The position numbers and the translations under genes are program-made. The notes beneath the pieces are model-generated. The model searched no databases and was not told the DNA's origin. It saw only the letters and a list, made by a program, of their open reading frames with translations. Positions 33,251 through 46,704 of a DNA stretch of 64,000 bases are shown one piece after another. The stretch is from NCBI RefSeq assembly GCF_009674665.1, contig NZ_WKJD01000019.1, forward strand, positions 124,001 through 188,000. Reading direction: 5' to 3'. Each line of letters begins with the position of its first letter. Position 1 is the stretch's first letter. The stretch comes from Agromyces kandeliae (GTDB taxonomy: Bacteria > Actinomycetota > Actinomycetes > Actinomycetales > Microbacteriaceae).

Positions 33251-34717
33251 TCAGCGCTTGCGCACGAGCGCGATGAACATCGCGTCGGTGCCGTGCCGGT
33301 GCGGCCACAGCTGCACCGCCCGGTCGTCGCCTGCGAGGTCGAGCGGATGGCGCGCCAGACCCTGCACGACGGCTGCGGTGTCGAGCGCCTCCGCGGCGTC
33401 GCCCCATCGATCGAGCGCGCGGCCGAGCGTGCCGTGGGTCTCGGCCGTGTGCGGCGAGCAGGTCACGTACGCGAGCACACCTCCGGGCGCGAGGGCTGCG
33501 AAGGCGGCATCCGCCAGTTCGCCCTGCAGCCGGGTGAGCTCGGCGACGTCCGTCGGGGACTTGCGCCACCGCGCCTCGGGGCGGCGGCGCAGTGCCCCGA
33601 GCCCCGTGCAGGGCGCGTCGAGGAGGATGCGGTCGTATCCGCGGTCCGCACCGGATGCGGGCGGGTCGATCTCGCGGCCGTCGCCGACGACGACGGGAAC
33701 CTCGAGCGGGACCGGCGCGACGGCCCTGCGGACGAGTTCGGCCCGCGCCGGCACGACCTCGTTCGCGACCAGCGACGCGCCACCCGCGAGCGCCTCGGCG
33801 GCCAGCAGCGCGGTCTTGCCGCCCGGTCCCGAGCAGAGGTCGAGCCAGCGTTCGCCGGGGCGCACCGGGTCGACCCGGCTCAGTGCGAGCGCCGCGATCT
33901 GCGATCCCTCGTCCTGCACTCGCACACGGCCCTCGTGCGCGGCGACGAGCGCGAACGGCGCATCGGCGGTCAGCCCCACCGGTGAGTACCGGTCGCGCTC
34001 GCCGAGGCTCGCGGCATCGTCGACGAGGCCCGGCAGGGCGACGAGGTTCACCCGCGGCGACGCATTGTCGGCCTCGAGGAGCTCGAGCAGTTCGTCGCCC
34101 CGGCCCTCGCGCTCGAGCGCGGCGCGGAGCGCCCGCACGATCCAGACCGGGTGCGAGTGCATCGCCGCCAGCGCCTCGTCGCGCGAGCCGGCCTCGTCAG
34201 CGACCAGGTCGAGCCACTCCGCCGGTTCGCGCCGCGACACGGTGCGGAGCACGGCGTTCACGAAGCCCGCGGCCGACGGCGCGACCCGACGCACGAGCGC
34301 CACCGACTCGTTCACCGCCGCGTGCGTCGGCACCCTGGTGGCGAGCAGCTGGTGCGCACCGAGGCGCAGCACGTCGAGCACCGGGGGGTCGATCGCGGCG
34401 ACGTCGCGGCCCGCGGCGAGGGCGATGACGGCGTCGTACCGACCGAGCAGGCGCAGCGTGCCGTAGGTCAGCTCGGTCGCGAGCGCGGCGTCCGCCGCGC
34501 TCAGCCGCGCGCGCTCGATCCTGGTCGGCAGCAGGAGGTTCGCGTAGGCGTCGGAATCCCGGACCGCGGCGACGACGTCGTAGGCCACCAGGCGTGCCGG
34601 CGAGACCCGCTCGGGCCGAGGACGGCCGCCGCCGCGACGATCCGAGCCTCGTCCCCCGCCTCGCCCGGCGCGCTCCGACCGCCCGGAGCGGCCGCTCCCC
34701 GACGTCGTCCCGCTCAT
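33251..34717 (-). CDS. rsmB: 16S rRNA m5C967 methyltransferase, RsmB family
   Basis: RsmB methylates C967 of 16S rRNA with SAM. The 488-residue protein has a Gly/Arg/Ser-rich N-terminal tail of about 35 residues, an NusB-like RNA-binding domain (about 40-175), and a Rossmann methyltransferase domain. The latter has LDLCSGPGGKTALLAAEA, the LDAPCTGLGALRRRP motif IV Cys and the nucleophile Cys in YVTCSPHTAE. The ATG at 34715-34717 overlaps the fmt stop (ATGA). The basic tail is longer than in E. coli RsmB and may help RNA binding (inference). Confidence 0.95.
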   Translation of the reverse strand: MSGTTSGSGRSGRSERAGRGGGRGSDRRGGGRPRPERVSPARLVAYDVVAAVRDSDAYANLLLPTRIERARLSAADAALATELTYGTLRLLGRYDAVIALAAGRDVAAIDPPVLDVLRLGAHQLLATRVPTHAAVNESVALVRRVAPSAAGFVNAVLRTVSRREPAEWLDLVADEAGSRDEALAAMHSHPVWIVRALRAALEREGRGDELLELLEADNASPRVNLVALPGLVDDAASLGERDRYSPVGLTADAPFALVAAHEGRVRVQDEGSQIAALALSRVDPVRPGERWLDLCSGPGGKTALLAAEALAGGASLVANEVVPARAELVRRAVAPVPLEVPVVVGDGREIDPPASGADRGYDRILLDAPCTGLGALRRRPEARWRKSPTDVAELTRLQGELADAAFAALAPGGVLAYVTCSPHTAETHGTLGRALDRWGDAAEALDTAAVVQGLARHPLDLAGDDRAVQLWPHRHGTDAMFIALVRKR

Positions 34718-35649
34718 CGCGCGTCCGCCCGCTCGACGCCCAGGCCGCGCCACCAGTCGGCCGCCGGCATGGCGCTGCGCCCGGCGGGCTGCACGCGCCG
34801 CAGCTCCATCGCGCCGTCGGCCGTGCCCGCGAGCAGTCGCTTGCGGTCGAGCCGGAGCTCGCCCGGCCCGAGTCGCGGCGCCTCGGCCGCGTCCGGCGCC
34901 GGCGCGGCGTCGAGGACCTTCAGTCGCGTGCCGTCGACCTCGGTGTGCGCGCCGGGCTCGGGCGTCACGCCACGGATGCGGGCGTCGATCTCGGCGGTCG
35001 AGCGGGTCCAGTCGATCCGTCCGTCCTCGATCCCGAGCTTCGGCGCGAAGGATGGCTCGCCCGCCTGCGGGGTCGCGATGGCGGTGCCGGCAGCGATCGC
35101 GTCCACGACCTCGAGCACGAGCCCCGCCTCGGTCGCGGCGAGCGATTCGAGCGCCGCACCGGCCGTCTCGCCCGGGTCGAGCGGACGCGTGCGGGACGCG
35201 TAGACGTCACCCGCATCGAGCTCGGGCACGAGCCGGAACACGCTGGCGCCGAGCTCGGCGTCGCCGGCGATGATCGCGCGCTGCACGGGTGCGGCCCCCC
35301 GCCAGGCGGGCAGTGCCGAGAAGTGCAGGTTGATCCAGCCGTGCGCCGGCGTGGAGAGCAGCGGCTCGCGCACCAGGCCCCCGTAGGCGACGACGACGCC
35401 GAGGTCGGGTCGGAGCGCCGCGATGCGCTCGGTCGCCTCGGTGTCGAGCCGAGCGGCGTCGATCACCGGGATCCCGAGGCGCGCGGCGGCCTCCGCGACC
35501 GGCGAGGGCGTCAGCACGCGCTTGCGGCCGAGCGGGGCGGGCGGCCGCGTCACGACGCCGACCACCTCGTGGTCGGATGCGTGGAGTCGTTCGAGGGTGG
35601 GCACGGCGACGGCGGGGGTTCCAGCGAACACGATCCGGAGGTGGGGCAC
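34714..35649 (-). CDS. fmt: Methionyl-tRNA formyltransferase
   Basis: Fmt formylates initiator Met-tRNA using 10-formyl-THF. The 311-residue product has LRIVFAGTPAVAVPTL, the 10-formyl-THF site region, the catalytic NLHFSALPAWRGAAPVQ (Asn, His) and the Asp in ELDAGDVYASR. A C-terminal OB-like tRNA-binding domain follows. The start is taken as GTG at 35647-35649, 17 nt after the priA stop. Upstream codons are a shadow of priA. Confidence 0.96.
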   Translation of the reverse strand: MPHLRIVFAGTPAVAVPTLERLHASDHEVVGVVTRPPAPLGRKRVLTPSPVAEAAARLGIPVIDAARLDTEATERIAALRPDLGVVVAYGGLVREPLLSTPAHGWINLHFSALPAWRGAAPVQRAIIAGDAELGASVFRLVPELDAGDVYASRTRPLDPGETAGAALESLAATEAGLVLEVVDAIAAGTAIATPQAGEPSFAPKLGIEDGRIDWTRSTAEIDARIRGVTPEPGAHTEVDGTRLKVLDAAPAPDAAEAPRLGPGELRLDRKRLLAGTADGAMELRRVQPAGRSAMPAADWWRGLGVERADAR

Positions 35650-35666
35650 ACCCCATTGTCCCAGTG

Positions 35667-37622
35667 TCACGGGAGGTCGGGGTCGTCCATCCGGACGCGG
35701 ACCACCGGCGGCCGACCGGGCCGGCGCCCCGCGACCGGTCGCCGACGCTCGGTCGCGGCGCGGATCGCCTCGCCCTTCAGCCGCTGCGCCACCTCGGCGC
35801 CCGCGCCGTAGCCGAATCGCACGATCGCCCGCTCGAGTCCCTCTTCGATCGGGGTCGGACCGAGCACGTCGACGCCGTCGATCGCTCCCGTGCGTTCGAG
35901 CGCCGCGGCGAGGCGGTCGTGCGCGGACACCACGGACGCCATCCGCACCGCGGGAGGGAACCGCAGCGTGCGACGCGTCTCGAGCTCCTCGGCCGCCCAC
36001 GCGGCCTGGCGCCACGTCGCGAGCGCGGTGCCGAGTGCCCCTCCGACGCCGACGAGGAAGACGGGCGACCCGGGTGCCGCGAGCGCGGCGGCATTCGACC
36101 ACCATCGAAGGCAGTCCTCGGCGACGCGGAGCGACTCGCGGAGGAGCATCCGCTCGCCGTCCAGCAGCAGGACGGCGCGGTACCCGCCGTCGGCGATCGG
36201 CTCGGCGCCGCGCGTGGCCACGACGAGCTGCGGCTCGGCGCGGACGCGGAGGAGCGGTCGGTCGCCGTCGGAGACGACGACGCGGGATCGCGGGAACGCG
36301 CGGCCGAGCTCCTCGGCGGTGCGGGTCGCTCCGACGACGGCAGCGCGGAGCTTCGTGCCGTCGCACACACCGCACCGCCACGCCGTCGCCGCCGTGCCGC
36401 ACAGCACGCAGGCCGCCGCACCGCCCGCGCGGGGCACCACGAGCGCGCCCGAGCAGGTCGAGCACCGCGCGGGCTCCCTGCAGCGGTCGCACACGAGCAT
36501 CGGGGTGTGCCCGGGTCTCGCGACCTGCACGAGCACCGGACCCTCCGCGACCGCGGCCTGCGCCTCGCGCCACGCCGCGGACGGGATCCGCGCGCCGCCG
36601 CTCTCGGGGGCCGCCTGCTGCTCGGTGAGCACGACCCGCGGACGCCCGCCCCGCCGCAGCGGGACGTCGTGGACCCAGCCGAGCTCGACGAGGCGCTGCA
36701 CCTCGACGCTCCGGCTGTGGGCGACGAAGAGCAGCGCGGCCTCGGACTGCTCCTGCCGGATGAGCGCCGCATCGCGACTGTGGACGCCGGGTGCGAGCGG
36801 CTCGGAGTGCAGGCCGTCCCCGTCGTCGACGACCACGATGAGCCCCAGTCGCGCGGCCGGCGCGTAGACGGTCGACCGGTTGCCGATGACGACCCGTGCG
36901 GCGTCGGCGGTGGCGTCGAGGAACGCGCGGTACCGCGCTGGCCCGGTCTGCCGCGCGTCGGTCCGCACGACCCGGCGTGGATCGACGGACTCGGCCAGCG
37001 CGGACTCGAGCTGCTCCTGATCGCGGTAGTCCGGCACCGCGACCACCGTCGAGCGGTCGTGGGCGAGCGCGTGCGCGGCCGCCTGCGCGACCGTGCGCGC
37101 CCAGCCTCCGACCCAGGCCCCCGAGTCGAGCCGCACCGGCCGGGCGTCGGCGGCCAGCGACATCCGCTCGCCCGCCGCGATGCCCTGTTGGACGCGGCCC
37201 GGCGCGTATCCGTCGATCGGGGCCGGCGTCTCCGGCAGCGGGCCGGGATCGGACTCGGCGGAACGCCACGCCTTCTCCGCGCGGACGTAGCGCGGGGGGA
37301 TCGCGATCCGCAGGATGTCGCTCGCGTTGCCCGCCGCCCGGTCGGCCGCCGCACGCGCGAGCCGCCACACCTCGGGCATGAGCGCCGGGACCTCGGAGAC
37401 GACGTCGTCGACCTCGCTCAACTCGCCGCGGTACTCCGACCGCTCGGCGAGCTCGACGATCCAGCCCTGGGCGATGCGCCCGCCCGACCGCAGCGGCACG
37501 CGCACCCTGACGCCGCGCAGCGCGGCATGCGCGAGTCGCTCCGGGATGCGGTAGTCGAACAGCTGGTCGAGCTGCGGCAGCGGCGAGTCCACCAGGACGC
37601 GTGCCACCGGCAGGTCGGTCAC
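35667..37622 (-). CDS. priA: PriA-type replication restart protein lacking visible helicase motifs
   Basis: PriA recognises stalled forks and starts primosome loading. The 651-residue protein has the N-terminal DNA 3'-end-binding domain (VARVLVDSPLPQLDQLFDYRIPE) and the zinc module with eight Cys in CDRC, CSTC, CVLC and CGVC. The C-terminal domain is also present. The Walker A motif expected before the HSTVVAVPDYRD-like strand is missing, and the DEEH/DEAH box position reads VDDGDG, so ATP-driven unwinding is unlikely. Such degenerate PriA is known from other actinobacteria, where it is annotated as probably inactive as a helicase. The start is GTG at 37620-37622, 20 nt after metK. Confidence 0.93.
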   Translation of the reverse strand: MTDLPVARVLVDSPLPQLDQLFDYRIPERLAHAALRGVRVRVPLRSGGRIAQGWIVELAERSEYRGELSEVDDVVSEVPALMPEVWRLARAAADRAAGNASDILRIAIPPRYVRAEKAWRSAESDPGPLPETPAPIDGYAPGRVQQGIAAGERMSLAADARPVRLDSGAWVGGWARTVAQAAAHALAHDRSTVVAVPDYRDQEQLESALAESVDPRRVVRTDARQTGPARYRAFLDATADAARVVIGNRSTVYAPAARLGLIVVVDDGDGLHSEPLAPGVHSRDAALIRQEQSEAALLFVAHSRSVEVQRLVELGWVHDVPLRRGGRPRVVLTEQQAAPESGGARIPSAAWREAQAAVAEGPVLVQVARPGHTPMLVCDRCREPARCSTCSGALVVPRAGGAAACVLCGTAATAWRCGVCDGTKLRAAVVGATRTAEELGRAFPRSRVVVSDGDRPLLRVRAEPQLVVATRGAEPIADGGYRAVLLLDGERMLLRESLRVAEDCLRWWSNAAALAAPGSPVFLVGVGGALGTALATWRQAAWAAEELETRRTLRFPPAVRMASVVSAHDRLAAALERTGAIDGVDVLGPTPIEEGLERAIVRFGYGAGAEVAQRLKGEAIRAATERRRPVAGRRPGRPPVVRVRMDDPDLP

Positions 37623-37642
37623 CTCGGCGCCCGCCTGTCGCG

Positions 37643-38836
37643 TCAGAGCCCGGCGGCCGCGCGGAGGTCGTCGACGCGGTCGAGCCGCTCCCACGTGAAC
37701 TCGGGCAGCTCGCGGCCGAAGTGGCCGTACGTCGCCGTCTTCGCGTAGATGGGACGGAGCAGGTCGAGGTCGCGGATGATCGCGGCCGGCCGCAGGTCGA
37801 ACACCTCCCGGATCGCCTCGGTGATGCGCTCCTCCGGCAGGTGGCCCGTGCCGAACGTCTCGACGTAGAGTCCGACGGGCGCCGCCGCGCCGATGGCGTA
37901 GGCGACCTGCAGCTCGAGCCGATCGGCGAGGCCGGCGGCGACGGCGTTCTTGGCGACCCAGCGCATCGCGTAGGCCGCCGAGCGGTCCACCTTCGACGGG
38001 TCCTTGCCGCTGAACGCACCGCCGCCGTGCCGGCTCGCGCCGCCGTACGTGTCGATGATGATCTTGCGACCGGTGAGCCCGGCATCGCCCTGCGGACCGC
38101 CGATCTCGAATCGGCCGGTCGGGTTGATGAGGACCCGGAGGTCGGGCCGCGCGAGCTCGACGCGGTCGAGCGTTGGCCGGATCACGAGCTCCTCGACCTC
38201 GGCGCGGAGCTGCTCGGTGGACACCTTCGGCGAGTGCTGCGTGGACAGCACGACGGTCTCGATCGTCCGCGCCACCTGACCCTCGTAGCCGACCGTGACC
38301 TGCGTCTTGCCGTCGGGTCGGAGGTAGTCGAGCTCGCCCTGCTTCCGGACCTCGGCGAGCCGCTCGGCGAGGCGGTGCGCGACCCAGATCGGCACGGGCA
38401 TGAGCTCCGGGGTCTCGCGCACGGCGTAGCCGAACATGATGCCCTGGTCGCCCGCACCCTGGCGGTCGAGCTCGTCGAGGCTCGCACGCTCGCGCGTCTC
38501 GAAGGCGTCGTCGACGCCCTGCGCGATGTCGGGCGACTGGCCGCCGATCGAGACCGACACGCCGCACGAGCGACCGTCGAACCACACGTCGGACGAGTCG
38601 TAGCCGATGGAGGTGATCCGGTCGCGCACGATCGCGGGAATCTCGACGTACCCCTCGGTCGAGACCTCGCCGGCGACGTGCACGAGGCCCGTCGTCACGA
38701 GCGTCTCGACGGCGACGCGCGCCGTCGGGTCGACCGTCATCAGGGCGTCGAGGATCGCGTCCGAGACCTGGTCGCAGATCTTGTCCGGGTGGCCCTCGGT
38801 GACGGACTCGGAGGTGAACTGGCGCAGTGCGCTCAT
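37643..38836 (-). CDS. metK: S-adenosylmethionine synthase
   Basis: MetK makes SAM from methionine and ATP. The 397-residue product has [21 protein letters not shown], the [12 protein letters not shown] signature, [18 protein letters not shown] (P-loop-like signature 2) and the conserved C-terminus. The ATG at 38834-38836 overlaps the coaBC stop (ATGA). No SAM-type riboswitch precedes it, because the upstream sequence is coaBC coding. Confidence 0.98.
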   Translation of the reverse strand: MSALRQFTSESVTEGHPDKICDQVSDAILDALMTVDPTARVAVETLVTTGLVHVAGEVSTEGYVEIPAIVRDRITSIGYDSSDVWFDGRSCGVSVSIGGQSPDIAQGVDDAFETRERASLDELDRQGAGDQGIMFGYAVRETPELMPVPIWVAHRLAERLAEVRKQGELDYLRPDGKTQVTVGYEGQVARTIETVVLSTQHSPKVSTEQLRAEVEELVIRPTLDRVELARPDLRVLINPTGRFEIGGPQGDAGLTGRKIIIDTYGGASRHGGGAFSGKDPSKVDRSAAYAMRWVAKNAVAAGLADRLELQVAYAIGAAAPVGLYVETFGTGHLPEERITEAIREVFDLRPAAIIRDLDLLRPIYAKTATYGHFGRELPEFTWERLDRVDDLRAAAGL

Positions 38837-40089
38837 CTGGGGTGGGTGTCCTTCGTGGTGGGCTCGGCGCCGTACGCGATCCGTGCGGCGATGGCATCGA
38901 GGATGGCGTGCGCCACCGACATCTTGGTGCCGGATGCCTCGGCCGTGACGGTGTCGTCTGCGCCGATCACGCTCACGGCGTTCTCGTCGGCGGCGAAGCC
39001 GTGGTTCCAGCCGACGCGGTTGACGACGAGCAGGTCGGCCCCCTTGGCGCGACGCTTCGCCCGCCCGAGTTCGAGCAGGCGGCTCGGGTCGGACTCGGTC
39101 TCCGCGGCGAAGCCGACGAGCACCGTGCCGTCGTGCGGCGCGGCGCCGAGGCCCGCGAGGATGTCGGGGTTGCGGACCAGCTCGATCGACATGTGCTCCT
39201 GGCCGTCGACCTTCTTGATCTTCACGTCGCTCACGTCCGCCGGGCGGAAGTCGGCGACCGCGGCGGCCATCACGACGACGTCGGCGTCGCCGGCCGCGGA
39301 GGTCACGGCCTGCTGCAGCTCGAGTGCGGTCGAGACGGGCACCACGCGGCATCCGCCGGGCGACGCGACCTCGAGGTTCGCGCCGATGAGCGTCACCTCG
39401 GCGCCGCGAGCGGCCGCCGCCTCGGCGATCGCCACGCCCTGCTTGCCGCTCGATCGGTTGCCCAGGAAGCGCACCGGGTCCAGGGGTTCGCGCGTTCCGC
39501 CGGCGGTCACGACGACCCGACGACCGGCGAAGTCGCGCGCGTCGGCGTCGAGGCCGTGCCGAGCGGCGACCTCGAGGGCCGCCGCGACGATGACGTCGGG
39601 TTCCTCGAGCCGGCCGGGGCCGCTGTCGGCACCGGTGAGCTGTCCGACCGCGGGGCCGACGATCGTGACGCCGCGGTCGCGGAGCGTCGCGATGTTCGCC
39701 TGCGTGGCGGGATGCCGCCACATCTCGGTGTGCATCGCCGGCGCGACCACCACCGGCGCCTCGCTCGCGAGCACCGTGTTGCCGAGCAGGTCGTCGGCCA
39801 GGCCCGTGGCGAGCTTCGCGATGGAGTTCGCCGTCGCGGGCGCGATCACGATGAGGTCGGCCGCCTGGCCGATCGCGACGTGACGCACCTCGGCCACGCC
39901 CTCGAAGAGGTCGACGTGGACCGGGTTCCGCGAGATGGCCTCGAGCGTCGGGCGCCCGACGAACCGCAGCGCCGACTCGGTCGGCACGACGTGCACGTCG
40001 TGGCCCGCGAGGACCAGCGAGCGCACCACCGACACGGCCTTGTACGCCGCGATGCCGCCGGTGATGCCGACGACGATGTTCAGCGGCAT
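38833..40089 (-). CDS. coaBC: Bifunctional phosphopantothenoylcysteine decarboxylase / phosphopantothenate-cysteine ligase
   Basis: CoaBC joins cysteine to 4'-phosphopantothenate and decarboxylates it in CoA synthesis. The 418-residue protein has an N-terminal FMN-dependent CoaC domain ([15 protein letters not shown]; the PAMHTEMW segment; Cys in [11 protein letters not shown]). The C-terminal CoaB ligase domain has [19 protein letters not shown] and the Asn in [11 protein letters not shown]. The ATG at 40087-40089 is 14 nt after rpoZ. One GGCATCCG octamer (40085-40092) spans the start codon. Confidence 0.97.
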   Translation of the reverse strand: MPLNIVVGITGGIAAYKAVSVVRSLVLAGHDVHVVPTESALRFVGRPTLEAISRNPVHVDLFEGVAEVRHVAIGQAADLIVIAPATANSIAKLATGLADDLLGNTVLASEAPVVVAPAMHTEMWRHPATQANIATLRDRGVTIVGPAVGQLTGADSGPGRLEEPDVIVAAALEVAARHGLDADARDFAGRRVVVTAGGTREPLDPVRFLGNRSSGKQGVAIAEAAAARGAEVTLIGANLEVASPGGCRVVPVSTALELQQAVTSAAGDADVVVMAAAVADFRPADVSDVKIKKVDGQEHMSIELVRNPDILAGLGAAPHDGTVLVGFAAETESDPSRLLELGRAKRRAKGADLLVVNRVGWNHGFAADENAVSVIGADDTVTAEASGTKMSVAHAILDAIAARIAYGAEPTTKDTHPR

Positions 40090-40103
40090 CCGGGGCCTGC
40101 CGG

Positions 40104-40361
40104 CTACTCGCCGATCGGGCGGAGGCGCAGCTTGTCCTCGTTGACCTCGTGGAGTGCGACCGACAGGGGCTTGTCGTCGATCGACGAGTCGACCAGCGGG
40201 CCGACGTTGTCGAACAGGCTGCCCTCGTGCAGGTCGGCGTAGTAGTCGTTGATCTGGCGCGCCCGCTTGGAGGCGAAGATGACCAGCTGGTACTTCGAGT
40301 CGACCTTCGACAGCAGGTCGTCGATCGGCGGGTCGATGATGCCGGACAGCTTCTCAGCCAT
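40104..40361 (-). CDS. rpoZ: RNA polymerase omega subunit
   Basis: Omega aids assembly and stability of RNA polymerase by clamping the beta' C-terminus. The 85-residue product has the family core [20 protein letters not shown], with the expected basic patch. The ATG at 40359-40361 has AAGGAG about 7 nt upstream. A TAGCCT box overlaps the gmk stop. The gmk-rpoZ-coaBC-metK-priA order is conserved in actinobacteria. Confidence 0.97.
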   Translation of the reverse strand: MAEKLSGIIDPPIDDLLSKVDSKYQLVIFASKRARQINDYYADLHEGSLFDNVGPLVDSSIDDKPLSVALHEVNEDKLRLRPIGE

Positions 40362-40420
40362 GGAGAGACTCCTTCAGGTGGGGCGCGCCCTCGGGTGCGC
40401 GGAAGATCGTGGCGCGAGGC

Positions 40421-40426
40421 AGGCTA
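40421..40426 (-). promoter_or_regulatory. Candidate -10 box for rpoZ
   Basis: Minus-strand TAGCCT overlaps the gmk stop codon and would give a leader of about 50 nt with an AAGGAG site before rpoZ. Confidence 0.45.
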
Positions 40427-41341
40427 ACGCCGGCCCCGGCGAGGCCGCATCAAGTCTACGACCTTTTGCGCCGCCTCGCGGACCTCGTGGTTCACGACCT
40501 GGTGGTCGAACTCCTCGACGGCCGCGAGTTCGACCTTGGCGGTCTCGAGTCGGCGCTGCTGCTCGGCGGGGCTCTCGGTGCCGCGCCCGACGAGTCGCCG
40601 GACCAGCTCGTCCCACGTCGGCGGGAGCAGGAACACGAGCGTCGCCTCGGGCATGGCCCGGCGGACCGAGCGCGCGCCCTGGATGTCGATCTCGAGCAGG
40701 ACGCTGCTGCCCGCGGCGATCGCCTCCTCGACGGGGCCGCGCGGGGTGCCGTACCGGTACGCATTGTGCACCGTCGCCCATTCGAGCAGCTCGCCGGCCT
40801 CGACCATCCGGTCGAACTCCTCGTCGGAGACGAAGAAGTAGTGCTCGCCCTCGACCTCACCCGGCCGCGGCGCGCGCGTCGTGGCCGACACGGACAGCTT
40901 CACCTCGGGGTGGTGCTCGCGGATGTAGCCCGCGACCGTGCCCTTGCCGACCGCGGTCGGACCCGCGAGCACGACGAGCCGGTCACCGGTGCCGCCGTGG
41001 TCGGCGATCCAACCGGCGGTGAACTCGCGCAGGCGCCGTCGCTGCAGGCGGCCGAGGCCGCCGAGGCGCTTGGAGTTCGCGATCTGCAGCTCCTGCATGA
41101 TCCGGGCGCACTTGGTCTGCCCGATGGCGGGGATCGACGTGAGGAACTCCGAGACGCGCAGTCGACCCTCGACGCCCTCCGGGTCGTCGTAGGCGACCCG
41201 CAGCACGTCGAGCGGGCTGCGCGCGCCGCCCGAGATGTCGTGCTTGACCGCGGCGCGGGCCCGCCGGGCCGCGACCGCAGCGCGCGATGCGGCGACCCGG
41301 TCGACCTCGGGCGGGGCGGATGCCACGGCGTGATCAGACAT
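40424..41341 (-). CDS. gmk: Actinobacterial integration host factor - guanylate kinase fusion
   Basis: The 305-residue product joins two proteins that are separate in mycobacteria. Residues 1 to about 112 match the actinobacterial integration host factor (mIHF): basic [15 protein letters not shown], then [21 protein letters not shown] with the helix-turn-helix DNA contact, and the [14 protein letters not shown] tail. Residues from about 118 are guanylate kinase (GMP + ATP to GDP + ADP), with P-loop GPTAVGKG (127-134), [19 protein letters not shown] and [13 protein letters not shown]. The frame is continuous, without a stop or internal SD. The ATG at 41339-41341 overlaps pyrF by 8 nt. It closes the pyr operon, feeding nucleotide synthesis. 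Whether the chain is cleaved is unknown. Confidence 0.93.
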   Translation of the reverse strand: MSDHAVASAPPEVDRVAASRAAVAARRARAAVKHDISGGARSPLDVLRVAYDDPEGVEGRLRVSEFLTSIPAIGQTKCARIMQELQIANSKRLGGLGRLQRRRLREFTAGWIADHGGTGDRLVVLAGPTAVGKGTVAGYIREHHPEVKLSVSATTRAPRPGEVEGEHYFFVSDEEFDRMVEAGELLEWATVHNAYRYGTPRGPVEEAIAAGSSVLLEIDIQGARSVRRAMPEATLVFLLPPTWDELVRRLVGRGTESPAEQQRRLETAKVELAAVEEFDHQVVNHEVREAAQKVVDLMRPRRGRR

Positions 41342-42205
41342 CGAGCGCCCCCACCTCGTCGGCGCGCCGCGAGATCGCGTCGGCGATGCCGTCGGGCCCC
41401 GCCGCGAGCAGGCCGCGGCTGTCGGTCAGGATCGCCCCGGGGGCGAGCGAGCCCAGCCGCGCGGGGACGTCGCGGAGCTCGCCGCCCTGGAAGCCGATCC
41501 CTGGCACCAGCACGGGCACACGCGGGCGGCCGTCGATCGCGACGTCGATGCCGAATTCCTCGGGCACGATCGTGGCGCCGAGCACGACGCCGATCGAGCC
41601 GAACGGGCGCTCGTCGGCGCCGTCGCGGCTCCGGTTCCAGGCGTCGACGCCGGAGACGATCGCACCGGCCACCGACGAGCCCGCTCGGCTCGAGCCCTGC
41701 AGCACGGCCTGCTGGATCGCCGCCGCCTCGGGGTTCGAGGTGGCAGCGACGACGAACAGGCCGGCCCCGGCGGCCTCCGCCTGGCGCATCACGCCCTCGA
41801 TCGAGCCGAGGCCCTGGTAGGCGTAGATCGTCATCGCGTCGGCGCGCAACGGCGACCCGTGCGAGAGCCACGCCTGTCCGTACGCCTCGACGGTCGAGCC
41901 GATGTCGCCCCGCTTGACGTCGGCGATCACGAGCAGGCCCGCGTCGCGCGCCAGGTCGAGCACCCGCTCGAGGGCGGCGTAGCCCGCCGAGCCGTGGCGC
42001 TCGAAGAACGAGACCTGCGGCTTCACGATCCCGACCCGGCCCGCAGCGGCATCCACGACCCGGAGCCCGAACTCGCGGACGCCGGCGCCCGAATCCGGGA
42101 GCCCCCAGTCATCGAGGAGCCAGGCGTGCGGATCGATGCCCACGCAGAGGCGCCCGCGGGTGGCGAAGGCCGCGTCGAGGCGTTCGCCGAACGGGGCGAC
42201 GCCGC

Positions 42206-42209
<4 letters not shown>
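41334..42209 (-). CDS. pyrF: Orotidine 5'-phosphate decarboxylase, type 2
   Basis: PyrF decarboxylates OMP to UMP, the last step of de novo UMP synthesis. The 291-residue product is of the longer type 2 family, with [29 protein letters not shown], and the catalytic Asp-Lys set in [13 protein letters not shown]. The GTG at 42207-42209 overlaps the carB stop (GTGA). Confidence 0.97.
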
Positions 42210-45498
<3,289 letters not shown>

Positions 45499-45499
<1 letters not shown>

Positions 45500-46704
45500 T
45501 ACTTCCCGGCCTCCTGGCTGTCGTCGGTGGTCCTGCTCGCGATGACCATGTCGCGGAAGCGGTCGAAGAGGTAGTTGGCGTCGTGCGGGCCGGCCGCCGA
45601 CTCGGGGTGGTACTGCACCGAGAACGCGGGGATGTCGAGGCAGTTCAGGCCCTCGACGACGTCGTCGTTGAGGTCGACGTGGCTGACCTCGACGCGGCCG
45701 AAGCCCTCGCTCGACTCGCTGATCGCGTCGGTCGGCGCGGCGACGGCGAAGCCGTGGTTGTGCGCGGTGATCTCGACCCGGCCGGTCGCCCGGTCGAGCA
45801 CCGGCTGGTTGATGCCGCGGTGGCCGAAGGGCAGCTTGTACGTGTCGAAGCCGAGCGCGCGACCGAGCAGCTGGTTGCCGAAGCAGATGCCGAAGTAGGG
45901 CAGGCCGGCGCGGAGCGCCGAGCGGAGGAGCTCGACGTGGCGCTCGGAGGCGCTCGGGTCGCCGGGGCCGTTCGAGAAGAACAGCGCGTCGGGCTCGAGC
46001 GCGAGCACGTCGTCGGCCGTCACGGTCTGCGGGAGCACGTGCACGTCGAAGCCGCGTTCGGCGAGGTAGTTCAGCGTCGACGTCTTCACGCCGAGGTCGA
46101 GCACGGCCACCGAGCCGACGCGCTCACCCGTCGCGGGCAGCGTGTAGCGCTCGCCCGTGGAGACCGCCCCGGACAGGTTGCGCCCCGTCATCTGCTCGCC
46201 GGACTGCACGAGGTCGAGCTGCTCGCCGGGCGAGAGGTGGGCCTCCTCGCCGGAGAAGACGCCCGCGCGCATCGCGCCGAGCGAGCGGATGTGCCGCGTC
46301 ACCGCGCGCGTGTCGATGCCGCTGATGCCCACGATCCCGGCCGCCGCGAGGTCGTCGTCGAGGCTCCGCTGCGAGCGGAAGTTCGACACGACACGGGAGG
46401 GGTCGCGCACGACGAAGCCCGCGACCCAGATGCGGGCGGACTCCATGTCCTCGTCATTCATGCCCGTGTTGCCGATGTGCGGCGCGGTCATGAGCACGAT
46501 CTGCCCGGCGTACGACGGGTCCGTCAGCGTCTCCTGGTAGCCGGTCATCCCGGTCGCGAACACGGCCTCGCCGAGCGTGCGTCCGCGCGCGCCGTAGGCG
46601 CGCCCCTCGTACCGGGTGCCGTCCTCGAGGACGAGCACCGCCCTGGTGGGGTCGATCGCATCGGCGGGCGCCTGCACGTCGACGGTGGTCGGGGTCTCAG
46701 TCAT
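45499..46704 (-). CDS. carA: Carbamoyl-phosphate synthase small chain
   Basis: CarA is the glutaminase subunit delivering ammonia to CarB. The 401-residue protein has the N-terminal CPSase domain ([21 protein letters not shown]) and a class I amidotransferase domain with the catalytic Cys in [14 protein letters not shown] and His/Glu in [12 protein letters not shown]. The ATG at 46702-46704 overlaps the preceding membrane-protein gene by 8 nt. Confidence 0.98.

Noticed and set aside
38837..40089. Possible SAM riboswitch before metK
   Set aside because: The sequence upstream of metK is coding sequence of coaBC, joined by an ATGA overlap.
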